From: Triangularia verruculosa | Lineage: Eukaryota > Ascomycota > Sordariomycetes > Sordariales > Podosporaceae | Reading direction: 5' to 3' | NCBI GenBank assembly: GCA_033296885.1 | Contig: MU863992.1 | Span: 1 to 64,000 of the forward strand | Length of the DNA stretch: 64,000 bases | In this document: positions 22,380 through 34,300 of the stretch, one piece after another | Layout of the letters: every line of letters begins with the position of its first letter | Numbering within the stretch: the stretch's first letter is position 1 | The notes under the pieces: generated by a model | Told to the model about the DNA's origin: nothing | What the model saw: only the letters and a program-made list of their open reading frames with translations | Database searches by the model: none | Made by a program: the position numbers and the translations under genes

Positions 22380-24706
22380 CTACCGAATAGCCTTAGCAGC
22401 CTTGACAAAAGCCCTAATCCTTTCCAAACTCTGCTTTCCATCCTCTTCGACTCCGCTGCTAACATCAACACCGAGGACCTGCTGGCCCAGCGCGCCCAAA
22501 GCCTTCACAGACTCAGTGACATTCTCTGGCTCCAGACCGCCAGCCAACAGCACCTGCAGCTCGGCATCCTTCTCCAACTCGGCCCTCACGCTGTCAACGT
22601 CCAATAACTTGCCGGTTCCAGCGCCGGAATCTAGCAGTGAGACAGTATGATATCCTCTGACACCAACTCCGATTTGTCCAGGCTTGAACTTCCTGATGAC
22701 GGGCACTGGGATGAGTGAAGCCCATTCGAGTGGCTCGTCGCCGTGAATCTGGACAATGTCCAGATTGTACGCCCTTTGCTTCTCAAGAACCTCCTCCAGG
22801 GGCTGGTTCATAAACACGCCGACAAGAAGAGGCCTGTGCTTTCTTAGAAGCTCGGCGGAGACAGAGAAGAAGTCTGTGGCGGTTTGGGGAAGCCTGATGG
22901 CCTCGCCTGTGGTGGTCTGTGCGTCGTGGACGGCCCTGGAGATGGCAAGAGCGGTCTCATTGGAGACACACCTTTTTGTGCCAGGGACGAGAATCATACC
23001 GACAAGGTCGGCACCGGCGTTGATGGCTTCCGTGGCTGCCTCGGCAGAGCGGGTGCCGCAGATTTTGACTAGGAGAGGGTTGGTAACAGTCTGGGGAGCA
23101 GGAGCCTCAGGCCCGGCACAGAGTTCCCTGATAAACTTGGACGCGTCGGGTGCGCGCATGATAGCTTCGCCAACAAGAATGCCGTTGATACCGTCCCTCT
23201 TGCAGTCAAGAACGTCCTGGTGGCTGTTGATACCGCTGAGAGCAAGCAAGAAGGTATTCTTGGGCACCATCTCCTTCAACCGGCCGGTGGTGCCAAGGTC
23301 GACCTCGAAGTTCTCGAGGTTACGGTTGTTGACTCCGATGACCTTGGAGCCAAGCTTGATAGCGATGGACATCTCTTCGGCGTTTTGTACCTCGACTAGT
23401 GGCTCCATGCCGAGTGAAAGTGAGTACTTGTACAGACGCTCGAGCACATCAGTCTCCAACATCTTCACAATCAGAAGCACAGTATCGGCGCCTGCCAACC
23501 GGGCTTCCAAGATCTGGTACTCCTCAAAGACGAACTCCTTCCGAAGGACAGCCGGGCGGTTGGGCATACCATTGAGCACTTGACGCACGACGCGAAGGTC
23601 TTCGATGCTGCCCTTGAACCACTCTGGCTCGGTAAGAACGGAAATAACACTGGCTCCAGCAAGAGCGTATCTGCGGGCCTGAGTTGGGGCGTCGATATCG
23701 AGGGCAAAGATACCCTTGGATGGTGAGCCACGCTTGATTTCTGCTGCCAAGGCCACATCGAATGGTGACTGACGAAGACGGTCGACGAGGGAGATCTGAG
23801 GAGGGGCGAGGTTCAAGTTGTATGCCGCTTGCAAGTCTGACGGTCTTTGGGAGGGAATCATCTTTTGAGCGGCTACGGCCTCCTTGCGGTGAGCATAGAT
23901 CTTTTGAAGAATATTGTTCTTCGCTGGGGTGGCCTTCTTAGAAACGACCTTGGTCTCTTGGCCACCGTTTTGCAACCGCTCATTCTCAGCCCAGGTGCCT
24001 CCCTGCATGTACAAGAAGTTTTTCAGCATTTGTCGGCCGTCTGCCGACAGGATACTCTCGGGGTGGAACTGGACACCTTCAACGGTGTACTCTGTGTGGC
24101 GAACACCCATGATGACACCCTTGGAGCCATCTTCATTGGCAATCCAGGAGGTGACTTCAAGGCATTTTGGAAGCGTGACATGAGTGCCCGCCAGAGAGTG
24201 GTAGCGCGTTACTGGAAGGTCCTGGGCCAACCCAGCATAAACACCTTTTCCATCGTGGCACAGGGGGGAGGTCTTGCCGTGCAAGATCTCACCAGCAAAG
24301 CTGACATCTCCACCGTACAGGTCAATCATACATTGCCTAAAGAGACAAATTAGTGAGAGTCTTTGAGAAGGTGGTACTTGTCTCGAACTTACTGCCCCAT
24401 GCATACACCAAAAACAGGCACCTTGCCCGCAAAGTGTTTGATGGCATCACGACTGATACCAGAGTCGGTCCCTGGGTGGCCGGGACCGGGGCTGATGACC
24501 AATTGGGTAGGCTTCTTGGCAATAAGCTCTTCAAGAGTGATCTGGTCGTTTCTGACAACAGTCACTTTGGCGCCCTCCAGGACGAGGTATTGGTAGACAT
24601 TCCAGGTAAAGGAGTCGTAGTTATCGATCAGGATAAGGTTGGTCGCCGTTGGAACCAGGGGAGACGGATCGGGATGGTGGGGTGAGTGGTCGATAATGGC
24701 AGGCAT
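22380..24706 (-). CDS. trp1: Trifunctional anthranilate synthase component II / IGPS / PRA isomerase
   Basis: Two exons (24706-24393 and 24336-22380) encode 756 aa with three enzymes of tryptophan synthesis in the order G-C-F. Residues of about 20-225 are the TrpG glutaminase, with ISPGPGHP, the nucleophile cysteine in FGVCMGQQC (about C102) and VQFHPES holding the catalytic His/Glu. Residues of about 250-510 are indole-3-glycerol-phosphate synthase, with AAEIKRGSPSKG, VLRKEFVFEEYQ and GVNNRNLENF. Residues of about 525-756 are phosphoribosylanthranilate isomerase, with LVKICGTRS and VGVFMNQP. The fusion is typical of filamentous ascomycetes (Neurospora trp-1, Aspergillus trpC). The intron falls inside the glutaminase nucleophile motif, splitting the Gln codon. 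A CPC1-type site lies about 140 bp upstream, fitting cross-pathway amino-acid control. Confidence 0.97.
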
Positions 24707-25360
24707 TTTGTTTTTCTTGACCCCGAACTCGGCAGGTGAGACTGTATGACGGAAATCAAGCTCTCGGGTTTCTCAGGGGTACACGGTCTTCTCAAATACT
24801 CTGACAAGCTCTGGCGATGTATGAAATGTCCCGACAAGCGTAGTGAGTCACTCCTCTCTTGGTCGATGTGCTCTTACAAGGGAGCGGCAATCTGACCTTG
24901 GGACATTCACTCCAATTCACGGCAGCTTTCGGAAAAGGCCCCGACACCCCATAAAGGCAATGGCCCGTGCGTTTATGGATTTTTGGCCAGCAGAGCTCCA
25001 GTTTCAGCGCTAGGCCAGGCACAGGGGTCCCCCGACATCTTATCGATAAGGAAGACGGGAGCTGGTGGGCCCTTGGCTTGAAAAATAGCGGGCTGAGTTG
25101 GGTTGGCAACCGCTGAAGAGAGGTGTTGACCGAAGGGGGAGCTCTACAATTGCGCCCGCGTCTGAAGCTGCCAGAAGCGCGTCCAAAGTAAATTCAACTT
25201 TTGCGATTCCCCCCAGACCAAATAAACCACCACTGCCGATAGCTCCACCACCGACCATCATTGATCCCTCTTACAATACGAATTACTTGGACGACTCCGG
25301 GGGCATCGCATATTGCTGGCATTGGCCGCAGAGTCAACAAACGGATGGAGAGCAGCACCA
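24707..25360. other. Divergent promoter region of TRP1 and NUP188
   Basis: 654 bp between divergent start codons. It contains the TGAGTCA element (24844-24850) on the TRP1 side. On the NUP188 side an ATG at 25345 opens an 11-codon frame that overlaps the NUP188 start. No other gene is supported. Confidence 0.55.
24844..24850. promoter_or_regulatory. CPC1/Gcn4-type binding site (TGAGTCA) in the TRP1 promoter
   Basis: TGAGTCA is the palindromic half-site pair bound by the bZIP factor Gcn4/CPC1. It lies 138-144 bp upstream of the TRP1 ATG. Tryptophan genes of Neurospora and yeast are known targets of cross-pathway control, so site and gene agree. Confidence 0.65.
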
Positions 25361-28300
25361 ATGGCTGCCCCAACTGACAAAACATACTTCCCCCCTCTCG
25401 AGGACTGCTTGAAGGGCAAGACCTCTCTTCTGTAGGTTTGCGCCGTCTTCAGTGATATGAAAATTCTCTGACCTTGCCTTCCATTATAGCTCATGGAGAC
25501 TCGTCGCATCCGCTCTTGAAGATCCAAATAGCGACCGATTAGCCAGCGCCGCTGTATCGGGTTTCCTTCGAGATGGCTATGTTCATCAGCTACTAAAAGA
25601 GCCCTCCAAGCCCTTTGAACCTCCAACGAATCAGTCGAAGCTCGATTTCCAAACCAAGACGGGTGCCATCAATGTGGTGCCATCGCCAAACGACCCATAT
25701 GACTTCAAGGTTATCAAGGACGACGCAACGTGGCTAAGCAAGAATGCGAATGTTAACGAAGTGGCTGCTTTGCGCATCGTTGTGGTGGAATATCAGTCGC
25801 GCGCCCATAGCCATCTGACCGGACCCTTCTCAACACAGGATGCCGCCAATATTCGGGAAGCGGCTGGTGTAAGCGATGCGCAGGCCTCGAGCTTTCTCTC
25901 TTCTTTGGACGTGGTGGCAGTGGTGGACGCCGAAGCAAACTGGGCCGAGTTCGAGAGCCAGACAAAACGTCGCCAGCGCCTTATCGCCACCTATCTGTCC
26001 GAAAGACGGTCTTTCCTCGCCTCGGCCGATGCCCTCACAACATTTCTGCTACATTCACGACCCGATATGAGGACGCCAGCAACAGACGAGCTGCGGCAGG
26101 ACATTATGAGGGCTGCTTTCAACTGGGATGATCGCGCGTTCCAAGTTTCGGACCCAACACTCCTCAAGGCTATGGCACCCACATATTTTGCAATGCTTGC
26201 GAAGTTGGTCGAGCACACGGAGATGGGCCCGGCCGACGTGGAGGAGACGGTCCTAACACCGCAGATCGAACTGGACTGGAGGCGGACCTCCATCACTGAG
26301 GTCATCCACGCCATGTCTTTGGCATTTCAGATCATGGATCTTGAAGGCCCGCAATTCCACTCTCCAGACCTCGTAAACCAATGGTTCACTTTCCTGGACC
26401 TCTACCGGTTCATGGAGCCGGTTATGCCGTTGCTTGAGGTATGTGTCTTGTCCGATATTTGCAGACTGAACGCTAACATCTCGACAGCAACATGACATGC
26501 TCATCGAGCTAGTCTTGCCTCTTCGCAGCTTGATGACTGTCATCACACTCAAGCTTCTCAACATTGACCGTGCGCTCTTGTATCTGTCACCCCCAGAGGA
26601 CGTTGACCGGACTGAGGTTTTGGTGGATGGAGAGGAGCCCTACCTTAACTCGGCTGAGCTCTTGAGCAAAATCCACTCGCTTCTCCAGGTCGCCACTAAC
26701 TTGGGTGTGCCAATGGCCACACCCGTTGCCTTTGCATGGTCTCTGATTATTCACCAGATGCACGTCGGCTACCAAGATAGAGCCGAAAGGAGGGACCTGA
26801 TCAACAACCAAAGGGCAAGAGGAACGTTCGAATCAGAGGCCATTGCGCCTCCGTCACCACCAGAGGGGCGGCAACGACGAAATTCTGGCGGTAGTCTTAT
26901 CTCGATCGAACAATCACCCTACGATGCGTTTTTGGAAGCCGAGAACCTGGAGCGGGACATGCAAGTGGCCGAGTCTATGGCCGTGGCGGCTACCTCGAGG
27001 GGTTACGTCTACGAGGTCATCAGTCAGATGATCAGTTGTCTCGGCTCTGGTGAGACTGGTGCTTTCCGATCAATGATAGGCGCCCGCTCTCGTCTGGTGT
27101 TTCAAGACCTCTTGAAGCGAACCTTCCATGTCGTGGGCTACCAAGTTGAGCCTCTCTCCTCTCTGCTGTTTCTGCTGTCCGGTAACAAGCAATACTGGGA
27201 TATCTCTTCGGAAGCGCCCAATTCGGCTGCGCTAGATCTATACACCCAGATGCTCACGGACCCAATCTTGAAAACCCAGTACACCGAACAGTCACACAAC
27301 AGATACCCTTACGAGTTTATCCCCTTCACCGAGATATGCCGATCGTTATTAGCTGCTCTGGTTTGCGACAAACAGGGCTCTGAGCAGGTAATAGGATGGC
27401 TTTACAAAACACCTAGTCTGACCATCGAGTGGAATCCCGAATGGGACAGATACTATCATCTAGTGAATGAGGATGAAAATACGAACTCATTCCGTGTGGA
27501 TGCGGACATCGACCTGTTTGCCGCCCGCACTATGAGAAAAGTCTCGCCCCAGGAGAGATTCACCATCCCGAGTGGAACTTACGGGCGGTTCGTTACCGAC
27601 GTTGGGAGAGTAGCCAAGCTTGAGTTCGAGCATTCAGGCCTTGCGCTGCTTGGAAAACGACTCGAGGTACACTTGACAGGCGGTATGTGGGAAAACGCGC
27701 TGGGGCCACTGTCCAACGATGATGTCGCACAAGCGATAGCCTTACTGGCGACAGTTCTGCGGACAGAAGTTCTCAGGAGCACGGGCAAGTCATCCAAACC
27801 AAATACAGAGAGTGCCATCAAGGTTCTTCAAGAGACTAGCAGCTGTCTCCCGTGCAATAACGACATTATCAAGATCGTTTGCGGGCTACTTACCAGCTTA
27901 ATCGAAGAGGATCCTACTCAACTAGATGCCAGCAAGTTCAAGATTATGACGGCTTGCCTCCAGTTTTTGCATTCGATACTACCGGTTGTCCCAGGCCGGG
28001 TTTGGTCATACATGTCTAGCTGCGGCCTTATCAACAGCGAGGGACGGTCCGGTCGACTATCTAGAATTATTGGCAACCTCGAAATGTATGCCGAGCGCGT
28101 GGAGTTTCTGCAGTCGACTGTGAAGCTGTTCTCCGGCTTGGTGGACAATGCAATGTCTAGCGCTGCACAGCGGAGGACATCGGCAAGCCCGAACGCCCGC
28201 GTCAGGATCGATGAGAACCCGTGGGCTGGCATGTCGGAGAAAATCCTGTCTCAAGTGTGTCTTTCGATAGCTCAGACGGCTGTTGACATCTTTGAAAACT

Positions 28301-31073
28301 CGGCGACATGGAGATTCGAATCAGAAGGAAGCGAGAGCATCGTGATCACAGAGGTAGTGAACATCATGGCCAGCATGCTCTTATACACATACAGCATGGG
28401 CTCGCCGGAATCGCCCAAGAGCCTGACAAGCTGCCTGCTGGATGCCTCCCGCTACATCATTGAAGGGTTCCTCGCTCCCGCGTCCAGCTCCCTCCGATTC
28501 CAGCCCCTTTTGACCTCATTCTTGGCCGCTTTCAAAATCACCGGCTCGACACTCTACCCATATCGATCGCGCGTTGTATCGGAGAGGCTCACGGGTGTGG
28601 TTTCGTTTGCGACCATTATTCTGAGAGTTGCTAGCTTCTTGGACCATCCTACCGCCGCGATACAGACGCAGCTCTTCAAATGCGCCGCCCTTGTTGCTCG
28701 ACTTCCAGCCATCAAGCACTCGTTCAAGACGCCCGCGATTGCACTGCTTAGCGCGCTCGTCGAGAATGCTGGCAAGGGCACCGGTGAACCACCATCGCTA
28801 CTTGGCTATCTTGGCCCGCAAATATCTCACTCCTTCATCCAGATTGCTTCCCAGTTGGACAAGCCTTTTGACAGGATACCCGAAGCGGTGAGCACGTGGA
28901 ACTTCTTTTCCATCATTCTGCGGAACCGGCAACAGTGGATGGCAAACTGCCTTCTTACCGGCAAGACCCCACGCCAAGCCCTCAGGGGTGATTCACAGAT
29001 GGCAGAGATCTCTCCAGACTCGGTGCTGTCCACAGCCTTGGAGAAGCTCAAGTTGATTGCCACACTCCCCAGCCAGGAATCTCTCGCTATTCTGGATTTT
29101 TTCACGTCAGCGCAGAATTACTGGGCTTGGACCATCTTCGCCATGCAAAAAGACAAATCCTTCCTGGACAACCTACGGTCCTATGTCAAGGATCTCAAGG
29201 CCCCTGAGCTCGTCTTTAAGAACGACCCGGCCGAAGCGGGTTATCAAGCAAGGATAGCAGCGTACATTGCAGAGACATTTGCTATGCAGCTTTACCACTT
29301 GCGACAGATGCGTCAGGAGCAGGATTTTGCCACCAAGGTGGTGGAAGACCTGGACTATTTCCTTAGGCACGGTGTTCAGGTGGCCGATTATAACGCGTCG
29401 CTACATTCCAACTTTGCCAAGAATTTCAGTCAGAGATATTCGGGGCTTGAGTTGGATGACTTCAAGAGGACTGTGTTGGTGCCCAAGAATCTTGGAACGC
29501 AGTACTATTATGCCATGGATTTCGCTGAGAAGATGCTCGGATATGATGCGGGCTGGGCGGGAGCCGGTACAAGACAAAATGGTTTCCGGACTGAGATGAA
29601 GAAGGCCAACCTCAACCTGTCTCTTGTCGAAGCCGAAGTGGTACGTTTTCTTCTTCTTTTCGTCGATATATGACTGTCACTAACCGTATGTAGACTCTCT
29701 TCCATGCTTGGGAGTATCTCATTCTGGAACTTAGCAGTTGCTTGTTGCCCAAGAGCGGCATCATTGCAAGGCAGATGATACAAGTTGCCGAGCAGTGTCT
29801 GGAGGCCAACCAAAGGCCATCAGCTCCAGATCACATCTTTGTCAGACTTGCCGAGTCAAGAGCTAACCTGACCCTGACGCTCCTGAAACGGCTGGCCGAT
29901 TGCTCACAACTGCCCAAGGATTTCACTCAGCTACTCACTCTGGTTGTCGCAGCCATCAACGGAGCTGACAATCCCTATGTTTCGGAGAATATCCCCTACT
30001 TCCGCACCCTGCTCAGGATTCTATTCGTCACCCTGCGCGCAACTAAGCTCTCCACCAACGCGCCCGCTCCCCAAAAGTCTAGCCGCGAAACTTCAGTGGC
30101 AATCACTCAGTTGGTCATTACCATCCTGGACCGTGTTGTAGCCCAATCCTTCCGTGCATTGGCCGGCCTTGTCCACGAACCTGGCTCTCCGACGGAACCC
30201 GATGACATGGCTTTGATAACTGGCATCCTCCAAGCCTGTCTCGCAATCCCCGGCCTCGACCAATGTCAGCTTCAGATCATAAACATTATGAGCAACCACA
30301 ACGTGGCTCAAGTCGCCACTTCGCTATTCAGCTGGTCCGACAAACTGGTCGGCCCCAATGGTGACCCGGTCTACGGCGAGATTGCCTTGTTGTTCCTCCT
30401 GGAACTGTCCACGCTTCCCCAAATCGCCGAACACCTCGCGGTAAATGGCATCCTGGGGCACATCACCTCCGCCAACATTGCCGGCTTCCTCCGCAGGAAG
30501 AGCATCACCCCGTTTACCGAATCTGCCAGCAAAATGCGCTGCTACTCCATCTGGTCCCGCGCCCTATTGCCAATGTTGATCAACATCCTCGGCGCCTTGG
30601 GCCCTACCATTGCCCCGGAGGTCGCGTTTGTGCTGAATCAGTTCCCCAACCTCCTCGAGTCCTCGATCCAGCGCCTCGCCGCTCCAGGAATGGACCGGAC
30701 AATTTCGACGGCGTCGTTTGGCCCAGAGGAGGGCAGTCGTCACCCATTCTACATTACTCTGGCGACAATGAACGAGATTCACTCGTTGAGTTTATTGGCC
30801 AAGGTGCTGGGTGCGTACAGGGAGAATAACACGAGGGATATTCCTGAGGTGACGGGGTGGGATAGCGGGAAGGTGCTGGAGCATGTTGAGTCGTGGTTGT
30901 CTAGTAGGAAGGTGTTGAGGGAGAGGTTGCTACCGCTGACGGAGAGGGAGAGGGAGTGGTGGGGGATGAAGTCGGCGGGGGGTGGGGATAGTCAGACGGT
31001 GCTGGAGGAGAAGGTGGTGGCTGTTATGGAGGGGGTGAGGGATGTGCTTATGGCTGGGGAGGGGGAGGAGTAA
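25361..31073 (+). CDS. nup188: Nucleoporin Nup188
   Basis: Four exons (25361-25431, 25490-26438, 26488-29640, 29694-31073) encode 1850 aa, the expected size of a fungal Nup188 inner-ring nucleoporin. The N-terminus (TYFPPLEDCLKGKTSLL, then SWRLVASALED, FLRDGYVH, ALRIVVVEYQSRAHSHL, AATYLSERRSF-like block) matches my recollection of the Chaetomium Nup188 N-terminal domain. The body is an alpha-solenoid without other motifs, and the C-terminus ends in a short acidic GEGEE. Nup188 and its paralogue Nup192 bind Nic96 and Nup53 in the nuclear pore inner ring. Length and N-terminus argue for Nup188 over Nup192. Exon 1 ends CTTCT with the donor GTAGGT, which removes an apparent in-frame TAG. A short out-of-frame ATG at 25345 precedes the start. 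Confidence 0.9.
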
Positions 31074-31338
31074 AAGGGGTTGTTGGGTTGAATAGAAGAA
31101 GAAAGGCGATGGATGTGTTGGATCAATGGTTCGGGGGGAGCAGGTTTTTGTATCTTGATATCATGGTTGTTTTGCTGTTGTTTTTCCACCGAGGGTTGAG
31201 AGGCGTTTAGAGATTGTTACATACTTTGTGGGAATTTGAAGAAGAAAAGAGTAGGTGGTAATTGAGCGAGGAAGGTTTCGGTACAAAACTCTTAACACTG
31301 TGCAAAAAAGTCGTCTGCGTTAGTGATAACTAAGTACA

Positions 31339-34300
31339 CTATTTGATCCCATCCGTAGTGCTGGAGTCGACATGGGAGGAAGAAGCGGCCTTTGCCTCGT
31401 GTCGCCTATGTAACAAAGCACCGGAGCCAGTCACGGTGGCGACTGCTGCTCCCTTTCGGTCGCCGTTGCCGCCAGGTAGATGGAACTGCGGATCATTGAG
31501 GTCGGTAATGACTGTGCTGCCACCGCCAACTTCGGGATCGCGCTGCTTCGCCGGCCTGTTCTTCACCAACCACGTCCTCCCCGCCCTGAAGCCGCCGCTT
31601 GCGCCGTTCCAGACGGCTCCCTTGGCGTGTTGGAAGCTTTTCAAAATGTTGTCCCACCGCTGGTCGCGGGTTCGTTTGTCGAGGTTGAATGCCAGGATGA
31701 CGGAGGGGATGATGAGGGCGATGGAGATGGCGACTGTTTTTATTTAGTTTTTAGTTATTTTTCGACAGTGATTAGGGATTGGTCAAGAGATTGTGCAAAA
31801 AATTGTTTGAGAAGGGGGTTGGAAGGGGAAAGGTTTTTTGTTGGACGTACGTATTATCGTGATGACGAAATCCAACGACAGGTTTCCGCTGTCGCCGCGG
31901 GGGAATTCTTCGACCTCGATGGTTAGGAAGGAGGCCATGAATGATAGGGGGAGCTGGAGGTTGGGGGCGGGTTAGTAAAATAGCTATGGTGTTGTTTCAT
32001 AAACTTTTCATGCCCTGGACGAAAAAAAAAGAAGAGAGAGAGAGAGAAAGTGTGTGTGTGTGTGCTACGCAAAAGCCTTTAAGGCCGGTTGGCTATCCTC
32101 GAAGGCGTTGCTTTTTGCGTAGCAGTTTCTCTTTGGTCTATCCATGACCTGGCATCCAGAGTGAATTTTGATTAGAATAGAGAAAGATATACGTACAAAG
32201 ATAATCGTCGCTACGGTGAAGTACATGATGGTCTTTCCCTGTCTGTCGTTTTCGTCGTTGATCTTGTAGATGCCCCTTGTGAGTTGCAGATTGGCCTGCT
32301 TGTGCTTCAAGTCTAGCAACTGCTCAATCTGGGTGACGAGGACGTCCGTCAGCTAGAGGCTTTTGTAGATGGGGGGGATTTCACTCACCGCCTGGGCAGC
32401 TCTTTCGGCAAACTTTTCTAGGCGAAGGACTTCGGCGATGTTGCGGTTGACAACTTCAAACATGGGCGAGTGGTGGTTTCGCCGGTCCATGTCTTGTTCG
32501 GTACCGGCGTTGTCGTATGCGTGCACATCCGGACTCCTTCTCCTGGAAGGCGAGCGGAAACCCCTGTGGGAGGGAGGAGGAAAAGGGGGAGGGGGAGGGG
32601 GAGGAGTTCTTCTCCGAAAAGGGCGGCTTCCGTCTCGTGTGAAGGGTCGGCTGAAGTCTCGCCTCCTGAAGGGAGGGGGAGGGGCCCCGAAGTTCGGCTC
32701 CTCATCGATAGCAGCGTTTCGCCTGTCTTTCAGCTCTTCGAGAAGATGGTCCAAGGTTTCTGCAACGTTCTTTTGTATGTGAAAAATCGAAGATATGATG
32801 TGTAGCTCATCACGAATGTCCTTGATTTTCCGTAAGTCTTCGATATCCGCTTTGATGTCTATCATAGCTTCCAGCTTCTTCGGAACTTCAAAGTCAACAT
32901 TTGTCGGTGTAGTCTTCGGTCCGTCCGAATCATCGCCAGCCTCGTCCGCAGACTGGATATTGTCTTGGAACGATTGAAACCGGTTGATTTCATCTTCAGT
33001 CTGCAAAGAATGTGATTAGAAAGAGTTGCAATTTGACGACAGACGGCTTTAAAAGCTGTGCAGGTAGGGCAAAATGGAGAGTCCAACTTACGATTTCGCC
33101 AATCGATGTCCGATATATTTCGACAAATTGGATCAGCTCGTTCCGGTTACTCATGGGTTCAAAGTATATTCGAGCACACTCGGCGACAATGAGTCTGGCC
33201 AGCTCGTCCACCGACGCGCCACCCTTCGCTGAGAGTTCCCGGAAACGATCAAAGATATTGGACACTAGGGACGTCATTATCTTTGATATCTTGGTGGACA
33301 TCCTATTTGAACGCTGCGGGAAGGCTGTAATGATAGTTCTAGGCGATGTTCCATACTCTGGCAACACCCACATCCACAGTTGGTCCACCATGGTTATGGT
33401 GGGTTTCATCTCCTTCAAGTTTATGGTATGTTTCCGCTCATTGAAGTACCTCAAAGAGGTTTGGTCTTCGTCACGTTTCTTAGTGTCCGCGAGTGTGTGG
33501 TAGTAGTATTGGTCGAGGGTCCGACGACCATGCAGCGGATGCTCTTCGTCGAGATAGGCCCAGTACAGCTGTTCGGTTCCACATAGATTGTTGTCTGCAA
33601 GTGCCGCTCGGATAAGTTTTTGGCGATGTTCTTTAGCGGCGGCATCGCTTGGGAATTTCTCCTTCTTGGCCGCTGACATTTTTGCGATGACATTTTTGAG
33701 CTTTCTCTGTTCTTCTTCTTGCTCCCAATGTAGATACGGCATCTGCGGTGACCGGTTAGTATGCTACCGTCATGTCTAGAAGGCAGCAACGCTGGATTTT
33801 CGCATGATCAGAGGCCAAGATACTCACAAAGAAAACTAAGCCGGGGTCGGTTGAATCTTGTTCGACTGTGAATAGGCAGACATGCCACGATTAGCTTCTA
33901 TAATTCCATCAGTAATCCTAGATGAAGACCTACGAAAGGTGAAGGGACGACACGCTGGACGCATGAATCTTGCGTGATATTGACCATCTTGGGACTTATG
34001 CTGTTGCTGCTCCCACAACCTTGGCTTCAGAACGATATTGGACCGCCAACTTTCCCCCGAAGCCTCGAAATGCTTGGCCATCAGCACCTGAGAATTTGAA
34101 GACTTGTCAGTCAATTGAGCACTGGAGTGTAACTCATCTATCTGACAAACATACCTCAACCCATCGCATCTGAAGATTCAGTATCGTCAGCAGACTATTC
34201 ATACAATGATATCGACGCAAAAGCTTACGTTATTTGCAGGGAGATGTGTCCATGCACATGTCATGCCGTAGCCAACATACGGTCGGTCCCCTCTCAGAAC

